Shown one piece after another: positions 10,476-23,000 of a stretch of DNA of 64,000 bases. The notes beneath the pieces are model-generated. The model saw only the letters and a list, made by a program, of their open reading frames with translations. It searched no databases and was not told where the DNA came from. A program made the position numbers and the translations under genes. Origin of the DNA: Opisthorchis felineus (taxonomy: Eukaryota > Platyhelminthes > Trematoda > Opisthorchiida > Opisthorchiidae); contig SJOL01007074.1 in assembly GCA_004794785.1 (NCBI GenBank), positions 607,213-671,212 of the forward strand. The letters are read 5' to 3'. Each line of letters begins with the position of its first letter. Position 1 is the stretch's first letter.

Positions 10476-11880
10476 TTTGCCGCGAGCCGATCACTCAATT
10501 GTACCAGGATAGAGCTACTCTTATGTTAGCCGCTTTTAGAATCGTTCGAATGATCTCCGATGTACCTAGTTTATATAGAATAGCAGCAGCCTCAATCCAT
10601 TTCGTGTTCGGTTTCGCTACCGGCACCAACACCCTTCACAGCTGAAGCCTAATCAACCTAGATGGATATCCGCTAACCCGGAGTTTGTTCTTTACTTCAA
10701 TTTGGGCCGCTGTCCGATCAGCTTCTCTGTGCACAGAGCCCTTACACGCATAAACATTGATGAGGCAATACCGGCGAATACCGACTTTGAATGAACAGAC
10801 GAGTAGTTCATAACTGTCCTAGTGTCCGCTGGCTTTCCGTGCACTATGGTCTTTAGTTTTTCCCCGACCTTATGTGTCATGCAGCCTAAAAAGCCCAGTG
10901 TAACCGAAGTTGACTCTATCTCCATACTAAATTTGATGTATGGATTCAGTTCATTCAGATAGTTGTAAAACTCACTGAAGTTGTCTCGTTTCATCACGAC
11001 GAAGGTGTCACCTACATGACGCCAGAATATCTTGGGTGGTATGGGAATCCGGCTAAAGCTTCCTGTTCAAGTTCCTGAATAAATATATTTGCCAAAACCG
11101 GGGATATTGGAGATCCCATTGCTAGTCCTTGTTCTTGAATGTAAACCATGCAGTCAAAAACGAAGTGGATGAGATTCAGGCATGCCTTTATACCTTCCAC
11201 TATTTAATCTACCGTAAGCTGTGTTCGTTCTGAAAGGCTAGTGTCCGTTAGTGACTGCCACTTAGCTATTTCCAACAAGTCCCATTTTGGCACATTTGTA
11301 TATGATTAATTGATATCTCAACTTACAAGAATGTCGTCTGGTTCCACGGTGATACCCGCTACTTTTTTGGCAAAGTCATATGAATTCCTAATGCAAGTGC
11401 TAGATTTCCCGGTGAGGGGTTTCAAAATATCTGCCAAGAATCTGGCCAGCTCATGGGGCGGGGACTCTATTCCGCCTACCATCAGTCTTACCGGGACTTC
11501 TGGTTTATGGATTTTCGGTAGGCCGTAAAGCCGTGGTTGGATTGCACTTTTGTGGCACAGTCGATGCCAATTACCTTGCCCTAAATGGTTTATTACGGAC
11601 CGCAAATGCCTGCCATTTTCAGCTTTACTCCTATTCATTATGGATGTAATATTCCCACTATTGATCTGCCGCTAAGTACCCCAACTAGATGTTGCTTGAC
11701 AGCCCGTAGATAATCACTTGTTCATGGCCGCCGTGGCCTTACCCTTATCTGCCTTTGTGATCACTATGCTTTCCATTTGTTTCAGGGTGTTTAACGCTCT
11801 TCGCTCTACTGGTGTAATATTTGGAGCTCCTGGTTGCTGGGACTTAGGGACTGTGACCAGCTGTGCCTGTAGTTTTTGAA
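10476..11880 (-). pseudogene. Penelope-like reverse transcriptase, broken
   Basis: Reading the minus strand from 11880, conserved blocks appear in family order. They are ITKADKGKATAAMN (about 11730-11770), YGLPKIHKPEVPVRLMVGG (about 11470-11530), PLTGKSSTCIRNSYDF, ILVS with DINQSYTNVP after a stop at 11318, and GLAMGSPISPVLANIF (about 11080-11130). A YVDD-like box follows at about 11000-11020 in the phrase FWRHVGDTFVVMKR, then YIKFSMEIES and a linker-like GTSEIIRTILKAANIRV (about 10510-10560). The catalytic box reads HVGD, so one of the two metal-binding aspartates is glycine. There are several stops (11318, 11012-11020 region, 10692, about 11700) and at least one frame change. No GIY-YIG endonuclease follows. 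The element cannot make active enzyme. Confidence 0.82.
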
Positions 11881-11897
11881 ACACCAATTAAGGATTA

Positions 11898-12183
11898 AGA
11901 TTAAGATTAAGTAACCAAACCCGATCGGAACCAATTTGAAACTCCCCGAACCCATCAATGCAAGATTTTGGCAACCACACTAACCGACAAGAGCCGTTAT
12001 CTGACACTCAACACTGATCTAGTGCACTAATATGAAGACATCTTACTGATTGGTTGTCTGTCTGTCTTAAAACCTGGCCAACTTGGTGACCTACTCACTT
12101 GGCCTGATGACGCTTTTATGTCAAAAGCGAAACGTTACACAAATGATAAACTACCGTTTGTTTACCAAACCCTTCTGAAACGA
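11898..12183. repeat. right inverted terminal repeat of Penelope-like element
   Basis: Inverted partner of 10176-10475. It starts in a GATTAA-type short tandem run and ends at TTTACCAAACCCTTCTGAAAC, which mirrors the left arm. A second hammerhead-like core (CTGATGA 12104-12110, hairpin GCTTTT/AAAAGC, GAAAC 12129-12133) lies on the plus strand, again with one extra base after CTGATGA. Confidence 0.75.
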
Positions 12184-12834
12184 TGCCTCTCAATCGGTTC
12201 CAGTGTTTTGGATTGCACAACTTGTGTGCCATATAAAGAGGTATGTCATACCAGATGAATTTATTTGACAGTATTCTGAGGTGCATATTACTGGATATAT
12301 TTTAATCTAATTGCACTGCTTGAAATTTGCCCAGGTTTGATTCAACTACTGACAGAGGGAATGTGTTGAGCATCTCTAAGGAATACCTCAGCGAATGATA
12401 GTGCACCTGGTTGGGTGCAGATAGACAGCTTCATCAACAACGCTGAATGCAGTACACTAGTAATACACATTGGAGATTAATTGCAGGAAAACCTTGAGAG
12501 GAGAAAGCCCTTGTAAATTGTAGAAAACAGAAGGAAGTGTACGGACTTAGTGCGGATACCGATTAAGAATACGGTAACTAAACCTGCAAATAAGATTAAA
12601 ATAAGTATATATGAACATTACATCAGAGAATTTCACCATGAACGGAATAAACCCAGCGTCTTTAACAAACTTCATTCGACATGAACCCAGCGCACAAAGC
12701 AGGTGGACGTTAGGTAGGCAGTCTGACTAGGCAACTTGATTTACTAAAAACTTCGTAGTGCCTAAAGGTTAATTGTTCTTATCGAATTCTAAACGCTGTG
12801 CATAAGAACGCCCAATGCCAAAGTTAGTTTTCAG
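12184..12834. other. non-coding stretch, nothing recognised
   Basis: Unique AT-rich sequence between the Penelope-like element and the candidate exon at 12835. Nothing is recognised. Confidence 0.5.
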
Positions 12835-13036
12835 GAATAAAGCATCTGAGGTTGACGTTCTTGATTTGCCAAAATGTAAACATTTGGACATCAACTGTTT
12901 GGAAAGTGGAACAAGTGACGGCCGCTTCGACCTTGAATCCAATACATTGACGGACGCACAACCGAGTAGCAACACGTACGAAGTAAGCGTAGTAGAAGCA
13001 TTGAAGCTGAAACTGTTTCAAAATATTCCATCCTGA
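12835..13036 (+). CDS. candidate exon, acidic unknown peptide
   Basis: A strong acceptor (AAGTTAGTTTTCAG, 12821-12834) opens a frame reading NKASEVDVLDLPKCKHLDIN, continued by SGTSDGRFDLESNTLTDAQP and NTYE. The frame can either leave through a donor GAA|GTAAGC after 12982 (phase 0) or run to TGA at 13034-13036. Composition is acidic and Ser/Thr-rich, like a disordered segment. The antisense frames over the same bases look less protein-like. It lies only about 600 bases beyond the stop of the minus-strand sulfotransferase gene, so it would belong to a convergent neighbour. The family is not recognised. Confidence 0.3.
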
Positions 13037-13665
13037 TGAGCAAGTGTCGGATTGGTAATCATGTATCACCTAAACCGGATAGTTGTTCTTTTGGTTCAAT
13101 GGTATTAGGTGCATAGTCAGCCATGCAATTTCGTGTTGTAGACTTCTGGATAGAATCCGGTCTTTAGCAAGACTCTTGGAAGTAGGTCAGTCTGTCCTAG
13201 ATTTGCGTCCTGATTCGATCGTTTCTTAGTCTTAAACCTACAAAATATGCCTTACTTGTTTGTGTTTTTCAATCAGGTTCTTTGTTACATGTAGCCTCAT
13301 GCTTCAGGCCACCGAGTTCTATGTAAAAAAACTTATGTACTAGAAGTGCGTTACGCTAATCTATAGTGCAAATGATTAAGTTGACTTATTTGGCTACGTG
13401 GCAGGGTTCATCAACAAGTTCACTTGGGAAATAAAAGAAGCGGTGAGTGCAATAATTCGAGGAATGTTTTAGAAAGAATTAGGTTAGTAGAAGATGTACC
13501 ATATACATAGAAAACTGAACATAAATAAACGACAGACACCAATTCAAGAGGCACTTTGATTGGATGGTTCGAGTTCATGAATTTCAAGCCGGTTTTACTT
13601 TGTTCTCAGCACGACCGAAGTATTAATCACTTTCGCAGTTCAGGTTTTGGGGTACAGGTTGATAG
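13037..13665. other. intergenic stretch, presumed 3' side of the sulfotransferase gene
   Basis: Non-coding. On the minus strand this is the expected 3' untranslated region of the gene ending at 13666. No clear AATAAA is seen on that strand within the first 200 bases. Confidence 0.4.
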
Positions 13666-14133
13666 TTAAGAGAGCAGACGAAATACAACGATTCCAATCA
13701 GAATATAGACGGCAAAACATATGACGAAATGTTGCAACCTGTCAATGCGGGATTTAGGTATCCTTGTCAGAGTCAGACTTCTTCGTGTATTTGGAAAGGG
13801 CTTGTCTGGAACCGGAACTCCTAAGAATTGACACAGCGGCTCCCATCTGTCTTTGACTTTGTAAACCAAGAGCTGATCCTTTGGGACCACACTCCTTACA
13901 TAGTCATTCCAGCGAATGTAGGCCTGTATCACCTGGTTATCGTCTTGGAGGTCCACATCAGGTCCGAAAAGTTGTCTGAACATTCTTCTGTTTAGTTGTT
14001 CCAGTCTTTTAAATCCAACTGCATGTAACGTGGAGTCGATAAGTCTCCGGTCTGAATTCTTATATACTCTCGGTAGGCTTGTTGACCTAATTGTAGCCAA
14101 CCACGGTTCGGCCTCACGAACTGTGAGAATAAA
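13666..14133 (-). CDS. sulfotransferase-like P-loop protein, exon 2 (C-terminal part)
   Basis: This is the last exon of a Sulfotransfer_4-family gene and encodes 155 residues to a stop at 13666. The acceptor ACATTTTCCAG at 14134 and up gives a phase-0 start FILTVREAEPW (residues 108-118 of the joined protein). That is the family's ILTVRD..W block, which follows YPDAK in relatives, and YPSAK is exactly where exon 1 ends. Further family marks are YIRWNDYVR, LLVYKVKDRWEPLCQFLGVP (residues 196-214) and VPDKPFP with the basic stretch after it. Residues about 242-261 form a hydrophobic C-terminal segment (FVICFAVYILIGIVVFRLL) that probably anchors the protein in a membrane. The family is often mislabelled NAD-dependent epimerase. 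Its members have a PAPS-binding sulfotransferase fold, but substrates in flatworms are unknown. The 33 codons upstream of 14133 that stay open are intron. Confidence 0.85.
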   Translation of the reverse strand, partial: FILTVREAEPWLATIRSTSLPRVYKNSDRRLIDSTLHAVGFKRLEQLNRRMFRQLFGPDVDLQDDNQVIQAYIRWNDYVRSVVPKDQLLVYKVKDRWEPLCQFLGVPVPDKPFPNTRRSLTLTRIPKSRIDRLQHFVICFAVYILIGIVVFRLLS

Positions 14134-17100
14134 CTGGAAAATGTAAGCAAGATGAAAAATTCCGTAGTATGCGGAACGTGTGGAAGTGAGTATGACTTTA
14201 CACATCGGATCATCAGTTAAATTGGGTTTCACTGAGGTACGAAGAATGACAAGATTCTGGGGAGAATTTCACTGTAATATGTCTTACGCCGCAAGACGTG
14301 TAACGCGACAAAAGAGGTACAATGCGGTGTAGTTCACATCACTTACAAAAGTTCAAAACAAGGTGCCAAAGACGGAAACTGATTGCAATGGGTTAACGCC
14401 TTTTACCTAAATTTGCTTTATCAAAAGAACACGGGAATTTTATAGGAGTTGACGAAGGACTACGTTATCAGTGGACTGAAGTTAGATTACGGACAAGATT
14501 ATTGCCCTAATTGTAGCTGATTACCCATCGAAACAGCAAGCTTTATTTTGATACGCCAAACCTAATAAAAAACCAGACAACTTGCTGTCGGTGAAGAGAC
14601 TACTTATGACTAATAGATTCTTTTGTTACATGGCTTAGGTCTAAATCCACCTGTTCCCATACTCCTGGATTCCCGAAGGCACATAAACTCTGTGCATCCA
14701 TTCGTGCAAATTCAGCCATGAATTCTTCATCTCGGCCTCAGTTATTTAAGCGACTTTTTGATAGTCTGATACTCATCATAACTGTTCTTGCTAAATGCTA
14801 TCTGAAAAACACTCACGAAGTTTCGTGCTGCCAAGGACACATTGATATCTCCCTAGAATCATTTGATGCACATTCGTGTTTACTAATGTCCTTAACTTGA
14901 AACCGGCGAACGTTTGACCATTTCAGAGAACGAATTGGTCAGTGTACTATGAACGCCAATTTTACTTTGATGGCATCACTAGCAATCAGTTTGATGTTTT
15001 TGCTATGAGACTTGTTTTGGGACCAATACTAGCCGACATTTTTATTGGACCTAAATTGGGTGGCCGGCAAAAGCAGATAAACGACGAGTACCTTTTAATA
15101 AGATATAATCAGGTAAAATAATGCTCATCGCACACAGGAAGAAAAGTGTGAGTACCTGCTATTACTCTTCAGAGGGAGCTTTTCTCTACCTTGAAACTGT
15201 AGAACAACCAATCTCTGTTTTAGGGAGGTCTAATCATTAGAAATACCTGGGGTGCTGTCTCTTCTTCTGTGAATGAGGAACAACCATGGTCTCATTAATA
15301 TATAGTTTGTGGGACCTTTCAATCGCTGCAAAGATTATGGCCCTTAGTCCTCTTGTTACTCTATCGAGCTAGACGGATCTGCGCCTAGCTTTAAAGAAGT
15401 ACTTCGATCAATAAATATCCTGGCCTCTTTACAGTAAATCATCTTGCTTTGGTTGATATGCCGAGAGGGCCAGTCAGGTACTGAAATATCTACTTATATT
15501 GACTTTCAGCTGATTGTACTTTTTGGTAATCTAATCAGACACGAAATGGATTCCTACATTATTAGACTTAATGCGGCGAAGGTATAGAAACAAGATTTGC
15601 CAATGACACCGTCAAAACTTCAGCGCTACCTGACAGTGGTAGTTTTCATCAAGCATTCTGGAGTAGTGACAACATGTACATCGTGGAAGTTGACAAAACG
15701 CTTGAGATACCAGCGAATATATGCGTGCACAAATTTTTCTTAACATATTGGATGGTCTTAACTCAAGTCTGAGTGGGTAAATGGTCGTCAGGTATCTAAA
15801 TAAAGCACGCCCGAACTGCGTTCTTAGAATGCAACAAAAGATGACATAGTCGGAAATTACTCAGAAATGCCTCCGGTGCTCTGGAAAGCTCCATTGTTTT
15901 TTCTATTCGTCAGGTTGGTACAGGCTTACATAAACGACGTAAACCGTATTCTGTTACGCTTTTTGTGCCACTTTAAAGCTTTTGCGGCGGAGGCAAAAAT
16001 ACTGAGTGAACACCTCCCACAACCTGCCTCCTGTTCACATTGCTCGTCGAATTTCAAGCTCTCTGTCCTCCCTCTTTCTTGAAAGAACATTCTGGAGGCA
16101 GAGGCTTATAAAACATATTTGGTTTTCTGTTATTGTGAGCATTTGGTGAAACAAAATTGAAACGTTGCATGCTTCCAGAGTTACGGTGAAAAATACGAGA
16201 AACATATCAACAATTAAAGATGTGCACAAAATTATATCATTAAGATACCACCATAGTTTGACATAGATCGGTCTGCTATCCCCCTGCATTAGACTTTTTT
16301 CAGGGCGTTTGCTTGCTCCTACCAGATATCAACTTACCGTTATTCTAACGTAACCGTCTTGAAGACAACAAGCAAAAGAGTTGGCGAAAAAGGACCGGAG
16401 GACCAGAAACCAAGTGTTTTTTGAACTGCGATAAACAAACCATTATGACGGCAGGTTTCGGTGGTAGTTTGCTTCGTATCCACGTGTGGTATACTTATTA
16501 TTCATGCCCTGTGTACCAGGTAGCGAATGATGCCACGCTTCCGACAGATGAATAAGTGACAATTCAGTTAATGAGTCTCCCACTGTGTACGCATAAGCAA
16601 TTTATGTAGAATTTCACTTTGAAATAGCCGGGCTATGGATAGGCAGTAGGAACGAAAAATTACGCTTGGGGAATTGACATATGGGGCCGGAACATTAGGG
16701 GGCTTTTGTAGAGGTATAAAATCGTATACTTGTTGCTCACCGCATTGTTGAGATCACACGACAGAATAAAAACTACAAGTTGACACTCTGGAAGTCACAA
16801 TAAATCAAGTACTTTAGCCGCTCACAATCATTACACTAGGCCACCCTACTCATGTCATTTCTTGAGCACATATTACACAAAAGGTTTATCAAGTCTCAGT
16901 TTTTGATTGAACACGCTTAAATAATGAAGCTCAGATTATGAAAATTACACTCCATGCGGTGTCATGGCCAAAGAGGCATCAAGGACAGCGAATTGCAAAT
17001 GGCGTACACTTGACATTCATCACACGCGTCACGTTCATTGGAGCACATATGAAATATTTGCTGACAAAGACGTGGTATGACCGCAGGTCAGCCTTGCAAC

Positions 17101-17879
17101 AGGGCTGTCTTGATCCAGGATGAAACACAGCATGTCATAGTTTGCTAATGAGCTACTTGTATGCAATCATATGAATAACTTTCAACCTTGCCCATTTGGC
17201 CGATTAGTTTCCTCATTCACCATTTCACTATGACGTTTTCTGTTCGTGCCCCTGCGAACTTCTACCGCTTGCGTCTACACCAGTGCAACTACTCATGTGT
17301 GGCTAATAACAAACGTAATCCTGTTGGTTCTATTTGCTTTGTGACTGACTGTCTGTCAAATGTGATGCAAAACGGAGACACTTCAGCAGAGCTGATAAAA
17401 ATGTCTTGATGAGGCTCAATGGGTAGATGTGACCTCCGAGTTTTCATCAGCATGTTTTCCAATTTAGCGCCAAGGTTTGCAGTGACCCAGTAATAGATTG
17501 AATAATCTCACACCTCTCAAAGTACCAAACAGCAAAACTTTTCGAAAAATTACTGTAGTCCAACCATCCAGCTTTCGTAACGAACTGAGGAACCAGTCAC
17601 AGACATACGATCGTCCACATCAGATATCAGTGGTCACGTGGCTGAACTCTGTAGGGTGTTGGATTCGGCATCACTAACAACCGTCACATGAAGCGCGTTT
17701 TTTGGCCTCCGTTAAGTCAATTCCGTAGTTGTAGGTAAAGATATGCCTGATAAGTGGACTCACAACAATTCCAACTGTCCTGAAACGTAGATATGCTTTG
17801 ATTGTCGCTTGAGTTTTGCATTCTGATCGATAGATATTTTTGGGACACTGCCTGAACTCAGTTCCTTAATGTCCATGCA

Positions 17880-20000
17880 TGTCATGCATGCATGGGCAGC
17901 CGACGGAGAAAAGCGAGTTCACGTACTATGGGAAATCGTATTACGAGGCAACCTGGAGGAAAAGTCGTATTTTCCTCTGCAAGAGGAGTGCAAAGGCGGA
18001 TAGCATGTCTTTATTTATAGAAGCGACAATGAGGAAAGACGGGTTAGAAAAGGTCGGCCCTAAAAACCGCACTATCCGATCGCCCAACAGTTGGCTGTGA
18101 CTGATGGTGCACTACTCAGTAAAATCAGAACCCTTTTAAAACCAAAGAATCTGACAACGTTCAAAAGACACCTGATGCTCACAGACGCTTTTAGTCGGAC
18201 AGTAACGCTTTAGTCTCCATGCCCTAGGGATGGGTCAGCCCCTGCTCTCAAGTGGTTCAGACTATTCAATCATCGCCTCCGAGAAGTGTCTCTCAGGAAG
18301 CCCTAACAGACGATAACTCGCAATTCAGACGTTTGAGTCGGGGGCTAGGGTAATTTCTTTCAGATGGAGATGCAAATAAAGATTAGATAGAGAGAGATTG
18401 CAAGATGGAGAGATTCGGTTAATGGACGTCCTTCCTTCTGAGGGTACGCAACCTGACTCCGATCATGCCATTATGCGGCCTGGGGTATCAGCATTACGCA
18501 TGCCAAAACAGAGCAGTTCCATTCATAGACTTCGACGAGTTTCTGTAACTCAGCAATATAAAGCTGATAAATCTACGAGAAGTGCACAATTATGCTGATG
18601 ACTGACACTGTTTAGAGGTTGAAGGGAGACGAGTGGAAGAAGGTATGATCACAGCATTTATAACCCCCTGTAGAAGCTGTTCGACTGGATCTAATAAACA
18701 GTGGATATCGCCGATATACATATACATTATTGCTTCCAGAAAAGAAGTACCAAGCCAATATGACCCTTCGAACACCGGAACCAGTAGCTTGCAGAGTAAC
18801 ATAAAGCACTGATAGATTGAGCAGGTCAAGGAGATGGAGAAGGTTCTCGCCGCAGATAACAACTGCACCTTGTTTTAGCTGATTCGATCAGCAGGCCAAA
18901 ATAAGGCATGTTTCAGCCAAACAATCCACAAAAATGTGTAATGGCTATTCACTCGCAAACCTGCCATCCTAAACAATGGGCTGAAACTTTGTAAAGCACT
19001 TCAGCTGGCCTCCTTCAACACAACCTCTGGAAAGGCCCAATCAGCCTGAATGAAACAGCAACAACGATCCGCCGTGAACAACAGAAATCCAACAACCCGG
19101 AGTGACAAGACACCCAACCCGAATCGTCTGCTCCCTGAAAGCTTCAATAAAAGTGGTGGAGCCATGGCGAATTCTGCCAATCTTAATACTAGTAATTAGA
19201 AAACATACAAAGAAAACTAGTGGGTTAGAACGACTCCATCGTTACCCCAGTAGTCAAAAATGGAGCCCGAGCATCATGCAAGAAGGATCGTGGTTTCAGC
19301 CTGACAGTCGTCGTCTCCAAGGTGCTCTCTGGCGTTAAAGGGTTTGATATGAGAGACAGATTCGTGAGAACCAAACTGAGTTTTGCCCTGGCCGAGGATG
19401 CGTTGACCATATCTTAACATTAAGACAAGTTATTGAACAGCACCACTTTTTCCAACGTCCCACATTGGTCATTTTTCTTGAGCTAAAAGCTGATTTTGAT
19501 TTTGTCGGAAACTTTGGCGATGTCTGGTGATCAGTGTTGTTCCTTGCAAATTTAAATTATTTATGAGGGCACTGTGTGAGAACTTCTATGGAGGGGTACG
19601 AGTATACGGCAAGATTTCATGTGAGTTCACCACGTTCAGTCGTGTAGGACAAGGCTGCCCCCTAGCCTTTCCTCACACGCCGCCTCACACCTGCGAAGTT
19701 TAAAGTGCTGCTAGAAGACGGGGGTGTACATAGTTTACTCTGCGGCAGTGCTGTACGGATCAAACACGTGGTCTCTACGCGCAGAGGATGTAAGAAAGCC
19801 ACCAGTGTTTTACCAGTGGGTGTGGGTGGAACATCAAATGATAAGATTCGCCAGATGGTTTTGAGAAATGGAACATTCACACGATGGATGAGTTACTGAG
19901 GCTTCATAGGTTACCCTGGTTTTGAAACGTACTCCGCGTGCCAGAGGACCATCTGCCTAGCAGAGCTATTTTTACCCATCCCTATTCTGAGTGAAACCAA
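17880..20000 (+). mobile_element. RTE-type non-LTR retrotransposon, internally deleted (copy 1)
   Basis: This copy lines up with the element at 60590-63500. The 5' part (17880-18385) matches 60850-61270, including the phrases TTAGAAAAGGTCGG and TTGGCTGTGAC. At about 18390 the sequence jumps past the endonuclease to the segment after it, matching from about 62320 (GCATGCCAAAACAGAGCAG, GGAGATGGAGAAGG, ATTCGATCAGCAGG). Reverse transcriptase blocks follow: GCVDHILTLRQVIEQ (about 19395-19440), a decayed FLELKADFD, and VGQGCPLAFP (about 19645-19675). A second deletion then joins to a C-terminal region with EDVRK..VF and a HRLPWF-like block (about 19780-19960). There are stops throughout. The endonuclease and the catalytic FADD are both gone. 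It lies antisense inside the sulfotransferase intron. Confidence 0.75.
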
Positions 20001-23000
20001 CCCAGAGGTTGATAGTTTATGACATAGCAACGAAGCATAAATGCATTAACCAATTAACTCAGTTTGGTTGGCAATTGCAGTCTTCGTTGGATGGGGACCC
20101 TAGGACTCATCTCACCAAAGGTTAGTGAGCCTGGTAAAAATGGTTCAATCGGGCAGTCAGTGGTGTCAGTGCATCAAAGGTATCACCTTCAAGGCGTAGC
20201 TTTCCAGTTTTCTGAACTGAATGGTCATAATGTCATCTTCAGTGCCTGGTTGTATCTTTCACACTGTCCTCCCTTCCGGTGACCGAAAATACAGTACCTT
20301 TATCTAACCTACCTTCAGTAGGTGGTTTATAACTAACAAACTGGACTGAGGTTGCTGCACACTGCTCCAGTAACAGAGCTTTTGAGTGAAAATGTGATCT
20401 TGTTTGGAAAGAAAAGCATCAAAGAGCCCTTAAAGAGTTAAAAATATGCATTGCACTGGCACACATGATGGGAAGATTTCACGAAGGTTACCGAATTTTT
20501 TCCTATGGTACTTCGAATATCGGGAAGTAGGTTGTCCTACCTTATACGCATCATAGGCTCAAAAAATTACCGCTTATTTGCCGAGCAAGGTAACATCAGC
20601 CAAAATTTGTTATTCCTTTAGAGAGACAGAGAAAAGTTTGGGTGAGTTTGTAAAAGTTGAACTACGTCCTTACTAAGTTGATCTTTCATATCACACGTGG
20701 TTCTTCCTGCTGCTGCAGCATTCGTTATTTGACTAATAAAGGAAGTAAATCTTTTCTAAGTAAATCGAGGACATGCCCCACCATTGATCTATGACTTTTA
20801 AGTCAAATTTTGTGAACGTGCAGGTTAAGTAATTACGGACTGATTCATGCTTTCTTCTGGATGATGCAGATATTACGGCAGGCCATTAGAGCAGCTGATG
20901 GTCTCAGTTCCGAACTGAGTCTAAAAACTACAGGAAGCTCAGCCACAACTGGTACGGTGTTTTCTTCGGAACGGCTGGAAACCTAACAAGAAAACTAGGA
21001 GCGAATTTTCATCCTAATAGCTTTTGGGTCGTGCATTTTTGTTTGTCGGTAGCTGCCTTATGCGAGGTACATGGCTGCTGGCCTTCGTAGTCTGATCCCT
21101 AAAATTTAGCCTGTGAACAGGCATTTTGACTTCGACTAGTTCGTACAAGTCAACGTGCCCAAAATTCGTTGCGTTGGCCACAGATGGCATTCCGCATGAA
21201 CGTCTCTTTCCTGTTTTTGCGGCTTGTGTAACTTCAGATAAAGTTCTAATTCAACTAATTCAGTAGTCCGTTTATAGTGTATTTTATGCAACAATTGACG
21301 AAATAGGATATGGATATTACTGATCACTTGTTGCATCAAAATTTGACTTAAACAATTTTTCTCACTACTTGGGTTCCTGTAGAGGGACGATCTAACAAGA
21401 AATGACTCTTTGTAATTCTTATTGTCTGATCTCACACAACAATCTTGGACCGTGCCCTATTACCCAGTAATTTTCTGCATGACGGAGGGATCCTACCAAG
21501 TTAGTGGATTCAGGCTATACGCCCTGACGGCACTCACCGGATCGTAGCTGTGACGGGAGCCGTATATGCTCAAAAAACTTCCCTTCATAGAACCATGTGA
21601 AACCTTTTCAGAAATGACCTTTTCGAAATAAACGGAATGCCGCACGTTCAGTTCCACCAGGAGCAGTATGTTGTCGAAGCATGCCGAGCAATGTAGAGAA
21701 ACTCAGGCAAACGTGTTCGAATCAGATCAGTTTTGAAATGAGAACTTCCGTTTGTCTGACCCAATCCAAATTGCACGACGATGTTCTGTATGAACCTACA
21801 ATTTGCAAGACGGAATGACAACTTACTTGTATGGAGCAATACAGTAGAGAACGCATGCGAAAATATTGTGAAAGGTGAAAGGCACTTAAAATCTACTTTG
21901 CGTTCCTATCGTTATGTTATTGTCCTCGGCCGTCACGGATTTTCATAGACTTTGCAAAAGGGAGCTAGTGCATTGTCTACGTGCGTTTCTTTCCTTTAAC
22001 ATTCCTAAAAATTCCTACGCCTACGTTTGCTTTGCGTCCAATAAAAAATAGTCTCAGGTGCAACAGGAGATCTCATGCTTTTGTCTACTTTCGGCTCTTG
22101 ATCTGAACCCTGTAGGACAAATTCGAGCTATAATTGGTGAATGTTTTATCTCATTCATTTGGTGAGCCTTACATTCATTTGTTGTTTTTTTCGCAGAGAA
22201 TGTTAGTCGGTTCACAAACGTCCCGCCATCACTTGAGTTCGATTGTCAGTGCAGTGTTACCGACTTTCACATGATTTTCTGGTGAAACTTCCCGTTATTC
22301 AATCAGGGTTGTCAAACTTAGTTCGCGTGCAACAGTAATGATGCACGTGACACGAACACATAATGAGAATTACGTGCTGATGGAAACCTTGACAGTCTTG
22401 TCGATAGTTGATTTGATCTTCACAACAAATTAACGAGGATTTTGTAATTAATTTCTGGCACTCGCACTCTAGTCAGATTTTGAGGGTCTAGGCAATAAAA
22501 TTTGATGGTTTGATCTCGTTATAGATGTGCGTTCGTGCAGCGTACGCAGGCCCATAGCCTCCATATGATGGAGTGCTTCGGTATTTGTTTACAGGTATGC
22601 TGGATGGCGTGGATAAACAACAGGTTTCGCTATTCGGTTGGGTAACATCACATGCAGGTAAACGATGAATGATGAATGTCCCCTTTTTTAGGAACCGCCT
22701 AGAAAACTCTGACAGGTTTCATGGTGCAACCTGGATTTCAAGGCCTTCTTCACCTACACAGATTACGAGATCTTTACCTTTTGTTCCGCACTGGTGATCA
22801 TGAAAAATGCAAGAGGTCGGGTGAATTGCAAAGTTGGCCGCCATATCAAAACGAAACCGCTTACTATTATACAAAATCATACCAAAGCTATAAATGGTTG
22901 CAACACACTCTATCATTATATTATGGCTAAAGGAATGTTCTTTGAACTGTAGTAAGGACGGATCATGACGGGAGATTTCCTTGTTTCGTTAATGTTGGCA

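Larger units (their letters stand above)
10176..12183 (-). mobile_element. Penelope-like element, dead copy in inverted repeats
   Basis: This is a 2-kb Penelope-like retroelement on the minus strand, bounded by inverted copies of one sequence of about 290 bases (10176-10475 and 11898-12183). The interior encodes a broken Penelope-type reverse transcriptase and linker. The GIY-YIG endonuclease that normally follows in autonomous Penelope elements is missing, because the right part of the linker runs straight into the repeat at 10475. Inverted flanking repeats are a known alternative arrangement to the direct repeats of Penelope. The arms match closely, for example AACCAAACCCGATCGG and ACCACACTAACCGACAAG in both, which suggests a moderately young insertion despite the decayed gene. 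Confidence 0.8.

Noticed and set aside
13031..13070. CTGATGAGCAAG as a hammerhead core
   Set aside because: No GAAA box or pairing stems follow.
21136..21435. 99-codon minus-strand open frame
   Set aside because: AT-driven composition without a convincing donor. It is inside the sulfotransferase intron and no family is recognisable.
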